DNA of 64,000 bases. Source: Halodesulfovibrio sp. (GTDB lineage Bacteria; Desulfobacterota; Desulfovibrionia; Desulfovibrionales; Desulfovibrionaceae). Shown here piece after piece: positions 26,385-35,970 of the stretch. Position 1 is the stretch's first letter, and every line of letters begins with the position of its first letter. Below the pieces are notes generated by a model that did no database searches, had not been told where the DNA came from, and saw only the letters and a list, made by a program, of their open reading frames with translations. The position numbers and the translations under genes are program-made. The stretch lies in assembly GCF_015482765.1 (NCBI RefSeq), contig NZ_JADMLB010000059.1:1-64000 (forward strand), written 5' to 3'.

Positions 26385-27842
26385 TTAGATTACATCCCAT
26401 ACTGGGCCAGCAGGTGTATCACGTACATCTACGCCTAGTTCGGTAAGTTTTTCACGGATTGTATCAGCGGCTTCGAAGTCTTTGTTTTTACGGGCTTCAA
26501 GACGCTGGACCATGAGGTCTTCAATAGCCTCAATGGAAATGTTTTTACGAACAGCACGTTTAATTTTGAGTTCCTGAAGGAAACCTTCAGCATTAAGGCC
26601 GAAGAGACCGAGGATGGAACTCCATTTTGTAAAGTCTGCAATAAAGCGTTCAAAGAGAATTTTGCCGCCCTCAGACTTACGCATGCTCTTATCTTCAATA
26701 ATACGATTCATTAAGCGAACAATAGAGAAGATATGTCCTGTTGCACCGGCTGTGTTCATGTCGTCAGCCATTGCAGAATCAAAAGCTGCACTCTGTTCGT
26801 CGTATTCGTTAACAACGTCCTCAGGAAGTGCGGCTTTGCTCCACTTAGACTTGGTAAGTTCGTTTGAAACAGCAAGTTTGGTTTCGTAGATTCGCTTAAT
26901 GCTCTTTTCAGCTTCGTCCATAGCGATAAAGCTAAAGTCGATAGGGCTGCGGTAGTGTTTTGTCAGCAAGAAGAAACGAAGCACTTCTGGAAGGTATGAT
27001 TCCAGAATATCGCGAATGGTTTTGAAGTTACCAAGTGATTTTGACATCTTCTCAGAGTCAATTTGAACGAAGCCATTGTGAACCCAGAAGCGAGCCATGT
27101 CCTGACCTGTAGAGGCTTCACTTTGTGCAATCTCATTTTCATGGTGCGGGAAGATGAGATCCAGTCCACCACCGTGAATATCGAGAGGCAATGGCATATG
27201 GCGATGGCTCATAGCAGAACATTCAATATGCCAACCTGGACGACCTGCTCCCCAAGGGCTTTCCCAAGACGGTTCACCAGGTTTTGCACCTTTCCAAAGG
27301 GCAAAATCGAGTGGGTCTTCTTTTTCATCACCCGGAGCGATACGGGCACCGGAACGCATGTCGTCAACGTCTCGACCTGAAAGCTTGCCATAATCTTCAA
27401 ATTCACGAACGCGGAAGTATACGTCGCCGGATTTTGTAGAGTATGCTTTACCTTTTTCAATAAGGTCTTCACACATTGCGATCATGTCGTCGATGTGTTC
27501 TGTACATTTGGGTTCAATATCTGCACGCAGAACATTAAGTAAATCCATATCTTCATAGAATGTCTGGATGTACTTTTCAGCGATTTCTTTGCTGCTCAAG
27601 CCTTCTTCGTTAGCACGTTTGATGATTTTGTCATCAACGTCGGTGAAGTTTCGTGCAAACAAAACGTCAAGGCCAGTGCTACGAAGGTAACGGACGAGAA
27701 CATCAAAAACCACGGCAGATCGAGCGTGACCAATGTGGCAAAGGTCGTATGCGGTAATACCACAAACGTACATATTAACTTTGCCTTCAGTAAGAGGAGT
27801 GAATGTCTCTTTTTTGTGTGTCAGAGTATTGTAGAGCTGCAT
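26385..27842 (-). CDS. cysS: Cysteinyl-tRNA synthetase
   Basis: CysS charges tRNA-Cys. The 485-residue class I synthetase has the zinc Cys in [22 protein letters not shown] with the HIGH motif, [23 protein letters not shown], and the KMSKS loop. The ATG at 27842 starts the usual MQLYNT sequence; the longer open frame to 27935 enters rpiB and is rejected. AAGGA lies 12 bases before the ATG. It lies between rpiB and the BepA-like gene. Confidence 0.97.
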   Translation of the reverse strand: MQLYNTLTHKKETFTPLTEGKVNMYVCGITAYDLCHIGHARSAVVFDVLVRYLRSTGLDVLFARNFTDVDDKIIKRANEEGLSSKEIAEKYIQTFYEDMDLLNVLRADIEPKCTEHIDDMIAMCEDLIEKGKAYSTKSGDVYFRVREFEDYGKLSGRDVDDMRSGARIAPGDEKEDPLDFALWKGAKPGEPSWESPWGAGRPGWHIECSAMSHRHMPLPLDIHGGGLDLIFPHHENEIAQSEASTGQDMARFWVHNGFVQIDSEKMSKSLGNFKTIRDILESYLPEVLRFFLLTKHYRSPIDFSFIAMDEAEKSIKRIYETKLAVSNELTKSKWSKAALPEDVVNEYDEQSAAFDSAMADDMNTAGATGHIFSIVRLMNRIIEDKSMRKSEGGKILFERFIADFTKWSSILGLFGLNAEGFLQELKIKRAVRKNISIEAIEDLMVQRLEARKNKDFEAADTIREKLTELGVDVRDTPAGPVWDVI

Positions 27843-27858
27843 GGTCGTAAAATTCCTT

Positions 27859-28293
27859 CTACGCTTTGTCGAACTGGTCAATACGGCGCTGATGACGGCC
27901 GCCTTCAAATTCGGTTTCGAGGAAAAGTTCAGCAAGATTTACTGCAACGCCCGGGCCAGTAACACGTTCGCCAAGACAAAGAACGTTAGCATTGTTGTGC
28001 TGACGCGTAAGGCGGGCATGGAATTCGTTTGTTGCAAGTGCTGCACGAATTCCCGGTACGCGGTTGGCAGCCATAGACATACCAATACCGGTGCCGCAAA
28101 CAAGAATACCAAGCGCGTTTTCTTCCAGAACCTTTGCACACACTTTTTCTGCGTACATTGGGTAGTCTGTGCTTTCAGTGGAGTAACACCCTAAGTCTTC
28201 TACATCGTATCCTTTTTTAATAAGGTCTTCTACGATAACAGTCTTAAGAGCAAAGCCACCATGATCCGCGCCGATAAATACTTTTTTAGACAT
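27859..28293 (-). CDS. rpiB: Ribose-5-phosphate isomerase B
   Basis: RpiB interconverts ribose 5-phosphate and ribulose 5-phosphate. The 144-residue protein has IGADHGGFALK, the active-site region GILVCGTGIGMSMAANRVPGIRAAL with the catalytic Cys, and NVLCLGERVTGPG. Together with prs downstream it feeds PRPP synthesis. It is separated from cysS by 16 bases. Confidence 0.95.
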   Translation of the reverse strand: MSKKVFIGADHGGFALKTVIVEDLIKKGYDVEDLGCYSTESTDYPMYAEKVCAKVLEENALGILVCGTGIGMSMAANRVPGIRAALATNEFHARLTRQHNNANVLCLGERVTGPGVAVNLAELFLETEFEGGRHQRRIDQFDKA

Positions 28294-28330
28294 TGATTAC
28301 CTCTATGTTACTAGCGATCTTTTCGCCGAG

Positions 28331-28639
28331 TTATGCTTTGTGCTTATGCGCCTCTTTAAGACGCGTGATTTCTTCTTTTAAAAAGCTGATCTGCTTAGCT
28401 GCACTGGTCATCTCAAAAGACGGTACGGCAGGTTTCTCTTCATTTTCATCAAGGTGATAGGAAGTCACCTTGCCGAGTGCTGCATACTCTTGCTCTAAAC
28501 GCTTTTCAAGCTGCTTTATCTCAAAAGAGTGAAGAATGTCAGAAAACATGCGTGTTATGTTTTGTTTCCATACGGAAATTCCAAAGCAGAGGTTTTCTAA
28601 GACAGATTTTTCTTTTTCAGGTGCGGAAGAGTCAGACAT
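28331..28639 (-). CDS. Small coiled-coil protein of unknown function
   Basis: The 102-residue protein has two helical segments likely to form coiled coils, FEIKQLEKRLEQEYAALGKV and KQISFLKEEITRLKEA, joined by an acidic Pro-containing linker. There is no signal peptide or membrane segment. GAGGAAACC precedes the ATG, giving a good ribosome site. It lies between the LolB-like gene and rpiB on the same strand. Function unknown. Confidence 0.7.
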   Translation of the reverse strand: MSDSSAPEKEKSVLENLCFGISVWKQNITRMFSDILHSFEIKQLEKRLEQEYAALGKVTSYHLDENEEKPAVPSFEMTSAAKQISFLKEEITRLKEAHKHKA

Positions 28640-28731
28640 GGTTTCCTCGTGTGGTTTGCAATGCTTTTTACCATGTAATGGCTGATGTCTCTATAATTTG
28701 ATGAAACTTGCAGCATCAACATTCAATAAAA

Positions 28732-29559
28732 TTATCCCAATGGGGTTGGCATTGGTTTCATAGGTTCGAGTTTTGTGTCAGGAGGCAGTTTAAGCTCAAG
28801 TGCCTCTGGCTCAAAAGGACTAAGCGGAATGTCACGCTTTTTTATTAAAAAAAGCGCACTGCGCTCGGTTCCGGCGAGTACCCTTATTTTGCTGGGAAGA
28901 CTATTATCATATTTCTCAAAGGAAATAGACATGGATTTGTCTTTTTGCTCCCATGCAATAGGAAGTCCTTGTTTATTTAAGACTAAAATACCGTCCGTCA
29001 ACTTTTGCAGACTGTTTTTGTCCATACTTTTGTTTGAAAATGTATACGCAATATTAGCATTACCTTCAACGTAGGCAGTTTCGTAGGTTTCAGGAAATAA
29101 TTCAGAATAGTCACCGCGTAATAGTGCGATGATATCTTGAACAGAGACTGGAACAGGTAAACCTAGACGAACAAGTAGTTCATCACCGGAGTCAGAATAG
29201 ACTGCGCGTTTGTTGTCCGGTTCATAAATTACGGATCGGGTGTTGCTAATACGTAAACTTGCTACAACGGAGCCAAAAGGGCCGAGGATGTCAATTCGTA
29301 CTGGATTAGTCCCGTTTCCCCATATTTTTAATGAGGCCCTGTTGCTGTTGTCGGGGGTTTTAAATCGGAAAGATGAGTTGATGGTAAATGGTGAAGATTT
29401 TTTTATCTTACGGCTGTTAGCCAAGTATTTTGCCCAAACTTGTTCAGCTTCTGTCTGCGGTGCCTGTTGGTCTATACGAATTTGCGGTGCATGTTGTGCG
29501 CAAGCATTTAGAAAGAAAACAGTTATAACTACAGAAACGAGACGAAGCAGATTTTTCAT
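28732..29559 (-). CDS. LolB-like outer-membrane lipoprotein
   Basis: The 275-residue protein starts with a lipoprotein signal ending in LNAC (Cys about residue 20). The body is predicted to be mostly beta strands: FTINSSFRFKTPDNSNRASLKIWG, ILGPFGSVVASLRIS, then a region about ALLRGDY and YTFSNK. This resembles LolB, which receives lipoproteins from LolA at the outer membrane. In gammaproteobacteria lolB lies next to ispE and prs, and both genes are in this same series, which supports the reading. Sequence similarity itself is weak. The ATG directly abuts the stop of the TPR lipoprotein gene. Confidence 0.6.
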   Translation of the reverse strand: MKNLLRLVSVVITVFFLNACAQHAPQIRIDQQAPQTEAEQVWAKYLANSRKIKKSSPFTINSSFRFKTPDNSNRASLKIWGNGTNPVRIDILGPFGSVVASLRISNTRSVIYEPDNKRAVYSDSGDELLVRLGLPVPVSVQDIIALLRGDYSELFPETYETAYVEGNANIAYTFSNKSMDKNSLQKLTDGILVLNKQGLPIAWEQKDKSMSISFEKYDNSLPSKIRVLAGTERSALFLIKKRDIPLSPFEPEALELKLPPDTKLEPMKPMPTPLG

Positions 29560-31239
29560 TTATAAATCCTTAAGCTTTTGCTTGATGCGCGCTGGATTGC
29601 TATGCCCGTTCAGGGCACGCTGGTAACCCTTTCGAGCTTCCGTTTTATTACCTCTTTGTTTGGCAATGTCGGCGTAATGTTCCCAAATTGTTGGGTCATT
29701 AGTTCCCAGAGTTACGGCTTGGGTGATATATGTCCATGCGTTTTTGTAGTCTTGGCGTAAATAATAAACCCACGCTAACGAATCAAGGATATAAGGTTGG
29801 CCCGGAGCAAGAGTTGCTGCTGTTTTTACTAAAACTAAAGCTCTATCAAGGTCTTGTCCCATTTCTGCAAGAGTGTATCCGACAAAATTAAGTGCCTTGA
29901 AGTATTCCGGATCGTTGCTGATAATTTCTTCCATAATTTCAAGCGCCTGTTTTTGGTCACCTATTGAGTGGAAGATGGATCCTTTAGTAAACATAAGCTC
30001 TTGATCTTTAGGCCATACTTTGAGTGCAGAATTGATAGTTTTCAAAGCGTCTTGTGGGCGCTTGGCAGCCATGAGCAATTCAGTTTCTAATTCAAGGATG
30101 AAGCGGCTTCTCGGGTCACGTTCTCTGGCAGCTTGAACAAGATTGATAGCCTCACTGGTTTTGCCAAGTTCATACATAAGACGACTGCGAAACTCTAAGC
30201 TTTTTGTCCAAGTGGGGTTGTCTTGAGGGATGTTGTTGAGCAGGGCAAGAGCTTTGTTTAAATCTTTCTCGTATTCAAAAGCAATGAGTGCAAGGTGGAA
30301 AAATACCTCGACAGGTTTTTTGGCCTCAGCAAAAGGTTCAAGCATGTTTTTTGCTTCTTTGTAGAAGCCTTCACTGATAAAAATAGTCGCAGCTTCAAGA
30401 GTAAATTCATCTGAAGCAGGACCAATTTCGACCAATTCAAGTGCCTTGGCAGGGTGATTGAGTTTAAGATTTAAGTTGATAAGTCGTAGCCAGCTGATTT
30501 CATTTGAAGTATCAGCAGTGATAAGTTGTTCGTAGGCTTGCTCTGCCAGAACGTAATCCTGTTTAAGTTCGTATAGTCTTGCTAAGTCAGACCATGCTTC
30601 AAGCATGCTGCTGTTAGCTTCGGTTGCAGCAATAAGCTCTTTTTCGGCATCGTCATATTTTTTTAGCTGAGTGAGAGCCTTAGCAAGGTAAAGGCGTGTA
30701 ATAGGAGAGCGTGCGTGTTCTGGACTTTCACGGAAAGCATCGACTGCTTCAGGGAATTTCCCGCTGTCAAAATATAGTAGTCCTATTGCACGGTATGCAT
30801 CGTCCGACTGAGGGTGTGTTTCAAGATAGTCTTTAACAACGCTAACGGCGTCTTCTAACTTGCTTTCTAATCTATAGGATTCAGCCTTAAGGAGCACAAG
30901 CTGGAAGTTGTCGGGAAATGCTTTTGTTCCTTGAGCTGCAACTTTTCTACCGGTTTTGGTCTTATTGTTTCGAAGATAAAAGTTGGTCGCTTCTATGTAA
31001 ATTGCAGGAGGCGGCGACAGAGTGAGAAGTTTAGACAGTGCTTCGTCAGCACTTGAATAATTGTTATTTCTCGTTGCTTCTTCAAAGAGCAAATAGTGGT
31101 AAGTTGTTGCAGCTTCTGTGTTGAGGACGTCTGAAGGTGCTGTTTGTGGTTCAGGCATGGTTGAAGCACATCCGGAGACGAGCAAAAGCGCGCAGCAGGA
31201 TATGATAACAGAACGAAAGCGTTTGTTATTTGTACGCAT
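29560..31239 (-). CDS. TPR-repeat outer-membrane lipoprotein
   Basis: The 559-residue protein has a lipoprotein signal with lipobox VSGC (Cys about residue 24) and then tetratricopeptide repeats over almost its whole length, such as DDAYRAIGLLYFDSGKFPEAVDAF and LEAWSDLARLYELKQDYVLAEQAYEQL. It should be a periplasm-facing scaffold anchored to a membrane by lipid. Its stop is adjacent to the start of the LolB-like gene, so both are likely translated from one message. A specific role cannot be read from the repeats. Confidence 0.85.
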   Translation of the reverse strand: MRTNNKRFRSVIISCCALLLVSGCASTMPEPQTAPSDVLNTEAATTYHYLLFEEATRNNNYSSADEALSKLLTLSPPPAIYIEATNFYLRNNKTKTGRKVAAQGTKAFPDNFQLVLLKAESYRLESKLEDAVSVVKDYLETHPQSDDAYRAIGLLYFDSGKFPEAVDAFRESPEHARSPITRLYLAKALTQLKKYDDAEKELIAATEANSSMLEAWSDLARLYELKQDYVLAEQAYEQLITADTSNEISWLRLINLNLKLNHPAKALELVEIGPASDEFTLEAATIFISEGFYKEAKNMLEPFAEAKKPVEVFFHLALIAFEYEKDLNKALALLNNIPQDNPTWTKSLEFRSRLMYELGKTSEAINLVQAARERDPRSRFILELETELLMAAKRPQDALKTINSALKVWPKDQELMFTKGSIFHSIGDQKQALEIMEEIISNDPEYFKALNFVGYTLAEMGQDLDRALVLVKTAATLAPGQPYILDSLAWVYYLRQDYKNAWTYITQAVTLGTNDPTIWEHYADIAKQRGNKTEARKGYQRALNGHSNPARIKQKLKDL

Positions 31240-31287
31240 AGTAAGAGTCCATATTAGGGATAGAAGTTTGGGGTGGTTGGAAGACCC

Positions 31288-32343
31288 CTAGCGCTGAATC
31301 CAATCTTTAGAAAAGTCTTTAATTTCTTTAAATAAGTGGTCTCGAATTTTTTGAAGCAGTCGAGCTTCAATTTGTCTGACCCTTTCACGAGTAATATCAA
31401 ACTGCTCACCGATTTCCCTCAAAGTGACAGGGTCATCAGATAAAAGTCTCTTATGTAGAATCTCAAGCTCTTTTTCGTTAAACGTATGCTCGATTTCATT
31501 AATCTTTTGGGTGAGCATTTCTGCCATCTGATGGTCAGAAAGAACATCTTCAATGCCGGGGCCTAGGGCTGGCAAAAAGTCCATTCTGGTTGCACCACCA
31601 GCATCATCCCCAACAGGAATGTTGAGTGACATGTCAGACGCATCTAATCGTTGCTCCATTTCAACAACTTGCTCTTCAGAAACATTAAGTTTTTTTGAAA
31701 GGGTAGCGGCGTCAGGGTCAAAGCCTTGAGAGATAAGGCGTTGACGTTCTTTGTTGAGGTTATAGAAAAGCTTTCGTTGCGCTTGTGTGGTACCAACTTT
31801 TACAAGCCTCCAGTTATCCATGATGAACTTGAGGATATATGCTTTAATCCAGAACGATGCGTAGTAGGAAAACTTGATGCCTTTGTCAGGATCAAATTTG
31901 TTTACAGCACGCATAAGTCCGACGTTACCCTCTTGGATAAGGTCAAGAACGTTTTGCATCCAGCGGCGTTGAAAATCCATTGCAATTTTAACAACAAGAC
32001 GAAGATGAGATGATACGAGACGAAAAGCAGCATCTGAGTCGTTACTTTCTTGTACCCGTTTGGCAAGTTCAAATTCTTCATCCGGCTTGAGCATGGGGAA
32101 TTTACTGATTTCCCGTAAGTACATACTGAGGGAGTCGGTAGAGCGGGCGCGGGCAGGAGAGCTTTTGTCAACGAATACCGGAAGAGTATCAGGCGTTTCG
32201 TTTTCGTCTTCATCAGTAATATCGATAACAGGATCAATATCTAAGTTTTCCTCTTCGTCAGAATCTTCAATATCAAGAAGTTCAACTTCAGTAGCATTGG
32301 TCTCTTCTAGGGAATTCTTAGTGATAGTTTTAGATTTGGTCAT
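31288..32343 (-). CDS. rpoH: RNA polymerase sigma factor RpoH (sigma-32)
   Basis: This is the heat-shock type sigma-70 family factor. The 351-residue protein has region 1.2-2.1 (SLSMYLREISKFPMLKPDEE), region 2.3-2.4 (FDPDKGIKFSYYASFWIKAYILKFIMDNW), the RpoH-box-like QRKLFYNLNK, region 3 and region 4.2 (TLREIGEQFDITRERVRQIEARLLQKIR). It is about 65 residues longer than E. coli RpoH, owing to an acidic N-terminal stretch rich in Asp and Glu. It heads or precedes the TPR-LolB-like series by 48 bases. Confidence 0.9.
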   Translation of the reverse strand: MTKSKTITKNSLEETNATEVELLDIEDSDEEENLDIDPVIDITDEDENETPDTLPVFVDKSSPARARSTDSLSMYLREISKFPMLKPDEEFELAKRVQESNDSDAAFRLVSSHLRLVVKIAMDFQRRWMQNVLDLIQEGNVGLMRAVNKFDPDKGIKFSYYASFWIKAYILKFIMDNWRLVKVGTTQAQRKLFYNLNKERQRLISQGFDPDAATLSKKLNVSEEQVVEMEQRLDASDMSLNIPVGDDAGGATRMDFLPALGPGIEDVLSDHQMAEMLTQKINEIEHTFNEKELEILHKRLLSDDPVTLREIGEQFDITRERVRQIEARLLQKIRDHLFKEIKDFSKDWIQR

Positions 32344-32567
32344 AATCCTGTTTTTGTATAATACCTTTATAGCTTGGCATAAATTCCACTATGGCAGCAG
32401 TCTCTATGTCTGGTTAACCGTGTGAATACGTGCTATTTACCAATACCAAACTATATAGTTTTTGTTTGTTCTTTTCAATGTTTTTCAGTAGACCATTACT
32501 TTCTTCAATTGATGATCTAACGCCTGCGTGGCGTGTTTATACCTTTTGGTTATGTTAGGAGTTGTTT

Positions 32568-34982
32568 GTGGCTGATTTTCGTAATGCCCTGTCTTCAGGT
32601 GAGTTCATATTTTTCGATGGTGCAATGGGAACAATGCTGCAAGCACGCGGGCTGACTGCCGGTGTGAGTCCGGAAGTCTGGTGTATGTCTAATCCTGATG
32701 TGCTTCAGGGAGTACACTGTGATTATGCCCGTGCCGGTGCTACTGTTCTTACCACCAACACTTTCGGGGGCACATCCTTTAAGTTGCCTGAAGGCATGGA
32801 TGTTGTTGGCTTCAACCGTGAAATGGCTGCTGCCGCTAAGCGTGCTGCTGTTGAATCCGGAAGAAGTGTTTATGTTGCGGGTAGTGTGGGGCCAACCGGA
32901 CATTTCTTGCGCCCGTTGGGTGACGTTGAATTTTCTGAGCTTGTTGATGCATACAAAGAGCAGATTAAAGGTCTAGTAGAGGGCGGGATTGATCTGGTTA
33001 TTTGTGAAACGCATTTTGACGTAGCTGAACTGCGTGCTGCTGTTGTTGCAGTGCGTGAAGTTTGTGATTTACCGGTCGGCGCGTCCATGACGTTTGAAAA
33101 CGGTATGTCATTAACGGGTTCATCTCCAGAAGTTTTTGTTGAAACAATGCTTAATATGGGCGTTGACTTCGTTGCTACAAACTGTAGTGCAGGGCCAGAA
33201 CAGATGGTTTCAGTTGTGCAGGAAATGCTCGAATATTCAACAGTTCCTGTCTTGGTAATGCCTAACGCAGGATTGCCTGAGCTGGATGAAGACGGCAACA
33301 CAGTTTTCCGTCTGGATCCTCAGTCTTTTGCAACGCAAACGCGAGTTTTTGCTGAAATGGGAGCACGGTGTCTTGGTGGGTGCTGCGGAACTTCTCCTGA
33401 ACATATCGCGGAGTTAGTTGCTGCGGTTGATGAGTTGGAAGCAAAACCTATTTTGCGAGAAAAAGATTGTCTTTGTCTTACTTCTCGCTCGCAAGCTGTT
33501 CGTTTTGGTAAAGAGTATCCATCCCGTATTATCGGTGAGCGTATCAACCCGACTGGCAAAAAACAGCTTATTGCAGAACTTCAAAATGGCCAGCTGACAT
33601 CAGCATTGCTTTTTGCGCAGGAACAGCTTGATTGCGGTTCACCTGTGTTAGATGTGAATGTCGGCGCACCAATGGTTGATGAAACAGTGATTCTTCCAGA
33701 ATTGTTGGGAAAACTTGTTTCTCAATTCCCTGTGCCTCTTTCAATTGACTCTTCCAATATGGATGCAGTGGAAGCAGCGCTTAAAGTTTATCCAGCGTCT
33801 GCTCTTGTGAACTCCATTAGTGGGGAAGAAGGGCGATTGGATAGATTGGGGCCGCTTTGTAAAAAATACGGAGCACCATTTATCATGCTTCCGTTGACAG
33901 GAAGTAAGCTTCCAGTCAGCGCGAAAGATCGCATTGCAATCATTGATGATATGCTGAAGAAAGTGGATGCGCTTGGTATTCCACGTCGTTTGATTATCGT
34001 TGATGTACTTGCTTTAGCAGTATCATCAAAACCTGAAGCTGCTCTCGCTTGCCTTGATGTTGTTGAGTACTGCACGCAGCTTGGACTTCCTACTACCATC
34101 GGGTTGTCAAATATTTCATTTGGGCTGCCAGCTCGTCCGTTACTTAACGGTACCTTCCTTGCCATGGCGGTTGCTAAGGGGCTGAGTTCTTGTATTGCTC
34201 ATCCGGGTAATCCCCAGATTTGTGAAACTCTTGCTGCTGCAGAAGTACTTCTTGGGCGTGATGAAAATGCTGCTCGCTTTATTGCCGGATTTACTGACTG
34301 GAAAGCTGGTTCCGGCACTGTTGTTGCTGGTGGTTCAGTTTCCAGCAGCGCAGCGACAACTGTTTTTGAAGCAGTCGTGAAGGGTGATAAAGATGCTGTC
34401 ATCGGGTTGATCAAAGCTGAATTAGAGAAAGAGGTTGAGCCGTTTGAAGTTGTAAACGGCATGCTCATCCCCGCAATCACAGAAGTTGGTGTGAAGTATG
34501 AGCGTAAAGAGTACTTCCTTCCTCAGTTATTGCGTTCAGCAGAGACAATGCAGCATGGTTTTTCATTATTACGTCCGTTGCTTGAAGAGGATGCAGCAGC
34601 TGTAGTTCGTCCTAAAGTAATAATGGCAACTGTTGAAGGCGATATTCATGATATTGGAAAAAATATCGTGTGCTTAATGCTCGGAAACCATGGTTTTGAT
34701 GTTATTGACCTTGGTAAAGATGTAAAAGCTGAAACTATTGTTGATGCAGCATCTGAGCATGGTGCTAAAATTATTGGTCTTTCTGCTTTGATGACAACGA
34801 CAATGGTGCGTATGGAAGATACAGTTGCATTATTAAAAGAGCGTGGCATGGAAGATGTTAAGGTGATGGTGGGTGGTGCTGTTGTTACTGCCGCTTTTGC
34901 TGAGACAATTGGTGCACATGGTTACTCTGAAGATGCTGTTTCTGCTGTACGTGTTGCCCAATCATTTTTAGAGGAGAAATAG
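32568..34982 (+). CDS. metH: Methionine synthase, B12-dependent, without reactivation domain
   Basis: MetH transfers a methyl group from methyltetrahydrofolate to homocysteine through cobalamin. The 804-residue protein has the homocysteine domain with zinc ligands (TNTFGGTSF, GGCCGTSPEHI), the pterin domain (GERINPTGKKQL, DVNVGAPMVDE), the four-helix cap (EVGVKYERKEYFLPQLLRSAETM) and the B12 domain with EGDIHDIGKNIV and the GLSALMTTTM segment. The C-terminal SAM-dependent reactivation domain of the 1200-residue E. coli form is missing, as in several anaerobes. GTG 32568 is preferred, with AGGAG six bases upstream; TTG 32562 lies on the ribosome site. No B12 or SAM riboswitch is evident in the 220-base leader. 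Confidence 0.94.
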   Translation: MADFRNALSSGEFIFFDGAMGTMLQARGLTAGVSPEVWCMSNPDVLQGVHCDYARAGATVLTTNTFGGTSFKLPEGMDVVGFNREMAAAAKRAAVESGRSVYVAGSVGPTGHFLRPLGDVEFSELVDAYKEQIKGLVEGGIDLVICETHFDVAELRAAVVAVREVCDLPVGASMTFENGMSLTGSSPEVFVETMLNMGVDFVATNCSAGPEQMVSVVQEMLEYSTVPVLVMPNAGLPELDEDGNTVFRLDPQSFATQTRVFAEMGARCLGGCCGTSPEHIAELVAAVDELEAKPILREKDCLCLTSRSQAVRFGKEYPSRIIGERINPTGKKQLIAELQNGQLTSALLFAQEQLDCGSPVLDVNVGAPMVDETVILPELLGKLVSQFPVPLSIDSSNMDAVEAALKVYPASALVNSISGEEGRLDRLGPLCKKYGAPFIMLPLTGSKLPVSAKDRIAIIDDMLKKVDALGIPRRLIIVDVLALAVSSKPEAALACLDVVEYCTQLGLPTTIGLSNISFGLPARPLLNGTFLAMAVAKGLSSCIAHPGNPQICETLAAAEVLLGRDENAARFIAGFTDWKAGSGTVVAGGSVSSSAATTVFEAVVKGDKDAVIGLIKAELEKEVEPFEVVNGMLIPAITEVGVKYERKEYFLPQLLRSAETMQHGFSLLRPLLEEDAAAVVRPKVIMATVEGDIHDIGKNIVCLMLGNHGFDVIDLGKDVKAETIVDAASEHGAKIIGLSALMTTTMVRMEDTVALLKERGMEDVKVMVGGAVVTAAFAETIGAHGYSEDAVSAVRVAQSFLEEK

Positions 34983-34987
34983 TCAGC

Positions 34988-35473
34988 ATGAAATCTATTA
35001 AATCCGTAATTCGAATAGCATTATTTTGCTTAATGGTTTTCGCTGTTTCAGGAGTTCAACCTGTTGCTGCTGAGCCACTTGAAAAAGTTGATACACAAAA
35101 AGTTATTAAACTGATTAATAGTGGTAAGGGGAAGATTACAGTTGTGAACTTTTGGGCATCATGGTGTCCCCCATGCCGTGAAGAAATGCCGGATTTAAAA
35201 AATACACGTGCTGCTTTTTCCGATGATGAATTATTGTTGGTAGGCATTTCAGTGGATGAAAACGCCTCTTTGGCAGAGAAAGCTGTAGAAGAGTTTGGAT
35301 TAAATTATCCGGTTTTTCTCGCTGAACCTGATGTTTACGAAGCTTTTGGTATCCAGTCTATTCCACGGTTACTTGTATACGATACCAATAGTAAGCTTAT
35401 CATAGACCACGTTGGTCCTGTGACCTTCGAGGATTTGAAGAAGCTTATTGAAGAAGTTTTAAAGGAAAAATAG
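34988..35473 (+). CDS. TlpA/ResA-like thiol-disulfide oxidoreductase, exported
   Basis: The 161-residue protein has a signal sequence (residues 1-28, ending near VAAEP) and a thioredoxin fold with the active site FWASWCPPCREEMPDL. IPRLLVYD supplies the cis-Pro of the fold. Periplasmic proteins of this type reduce or isomerise disulfides, for example during cytochrome c maturation, which is extensive in sulfate reducers. It begins five bases after metH. The role is inferred from the family. Confidence 0.87.
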   Translation: MKSIKSVIRIALFCLMVFAVSGVQPVAAEPLEKVDTQKVIKLINSGKGKITVVNFWASWCPPCREEMPDLKNTRAAFSDDELLLVGISVDENASLAEKAVEEFGLNYPVFLAEPDVYEAFGIQSIPRLLVYDTNSKLIIDHVGPVTFEDLKKLIEEVLKEK

Positions 35474-35478
35474 AAATA

Positions 35479-35970
35479 ATGTCTGAACCGTTTATTCGCA
35501 AAGCACAGATGCGGGATGTGAAAGTAATTCATAATCTGCTTATGACGTGCTCTACTCAAGGTCTCCTTCTTCCACGTTCTTTGACACAGTTATACAATTG
35601 CTTGCGAGAATTTAACGTTCTGGATCCCGGTGACGGGGGAGAGATCATAGGTTGCTGTGCTCTTTCTATTGTATGGGAAGGGTTAGCGGAAATTCGTTCT
35701 TTAGCCGTTGATGAAAGGGCTCGCTTAGGTGGGTACGGTCGAAAACTTGTTGAAGAATGTATTGAGGAATCTCGCACATTAGGTATTTACAAAATCTTCA
35801 CTCTCACATATCAAGATGCCTTTTTTCAGAAGCAAGGCTTCGTAGAAGTGTCGAAGGAAGTGCTGCCTCAAAAGATTTGGGCAGACTGTGTTAATTGTCC
35901 AAAATTCCCAGAGTGTGACGAAATCGCCATGCTCTTAGAGATACAACCAGATGATTCTGGAGAGAGTTAA
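35479..35970 (+). CDS. Short ArgA-like amino-acid N-acetyltransferase (GNAT)
   Basis: The 163-residue GNAT protein has IRKAQMRDVKVIHNLL, the acetyl-CoA loop RSLAVDERARLGGYGRKLVEECI, YQDAFFQKQGF and the C-terminal PQKIWADCVNCPKFPECDEIAM. The last segment, with its three cysteines, is the hallmark of short stand-alone N-acetylglutamate synthases (actinobacterial ArgA type) that lack the kinase-like domain. It likely starts arginine synthesis. Its TAA overlaps the ATG of hpt by one base. Confidence 0.82.
   Translation: MSEPFIRKAQMRDVKVIHNLLMTCSTQGLLLPRSLTQLYNCLREFNVLDPGDGGEIIGCCALSIVWEGLAEIRSLAVDERARLGGYGRKLVEECIEESRTLGIYKIFTLTYQDAFFQKQGFVEVSKEVLPQKIWADCVNCPKFPECDEIAMLLEIQPDDSGES

Noticed and set aside
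32344-32567. Cobalamin or SAM riboswitch before metH
   Set aside because: No B12 box or SAM-I features are seen; only a short ACGCC/GGCGT hairpin near 32520.
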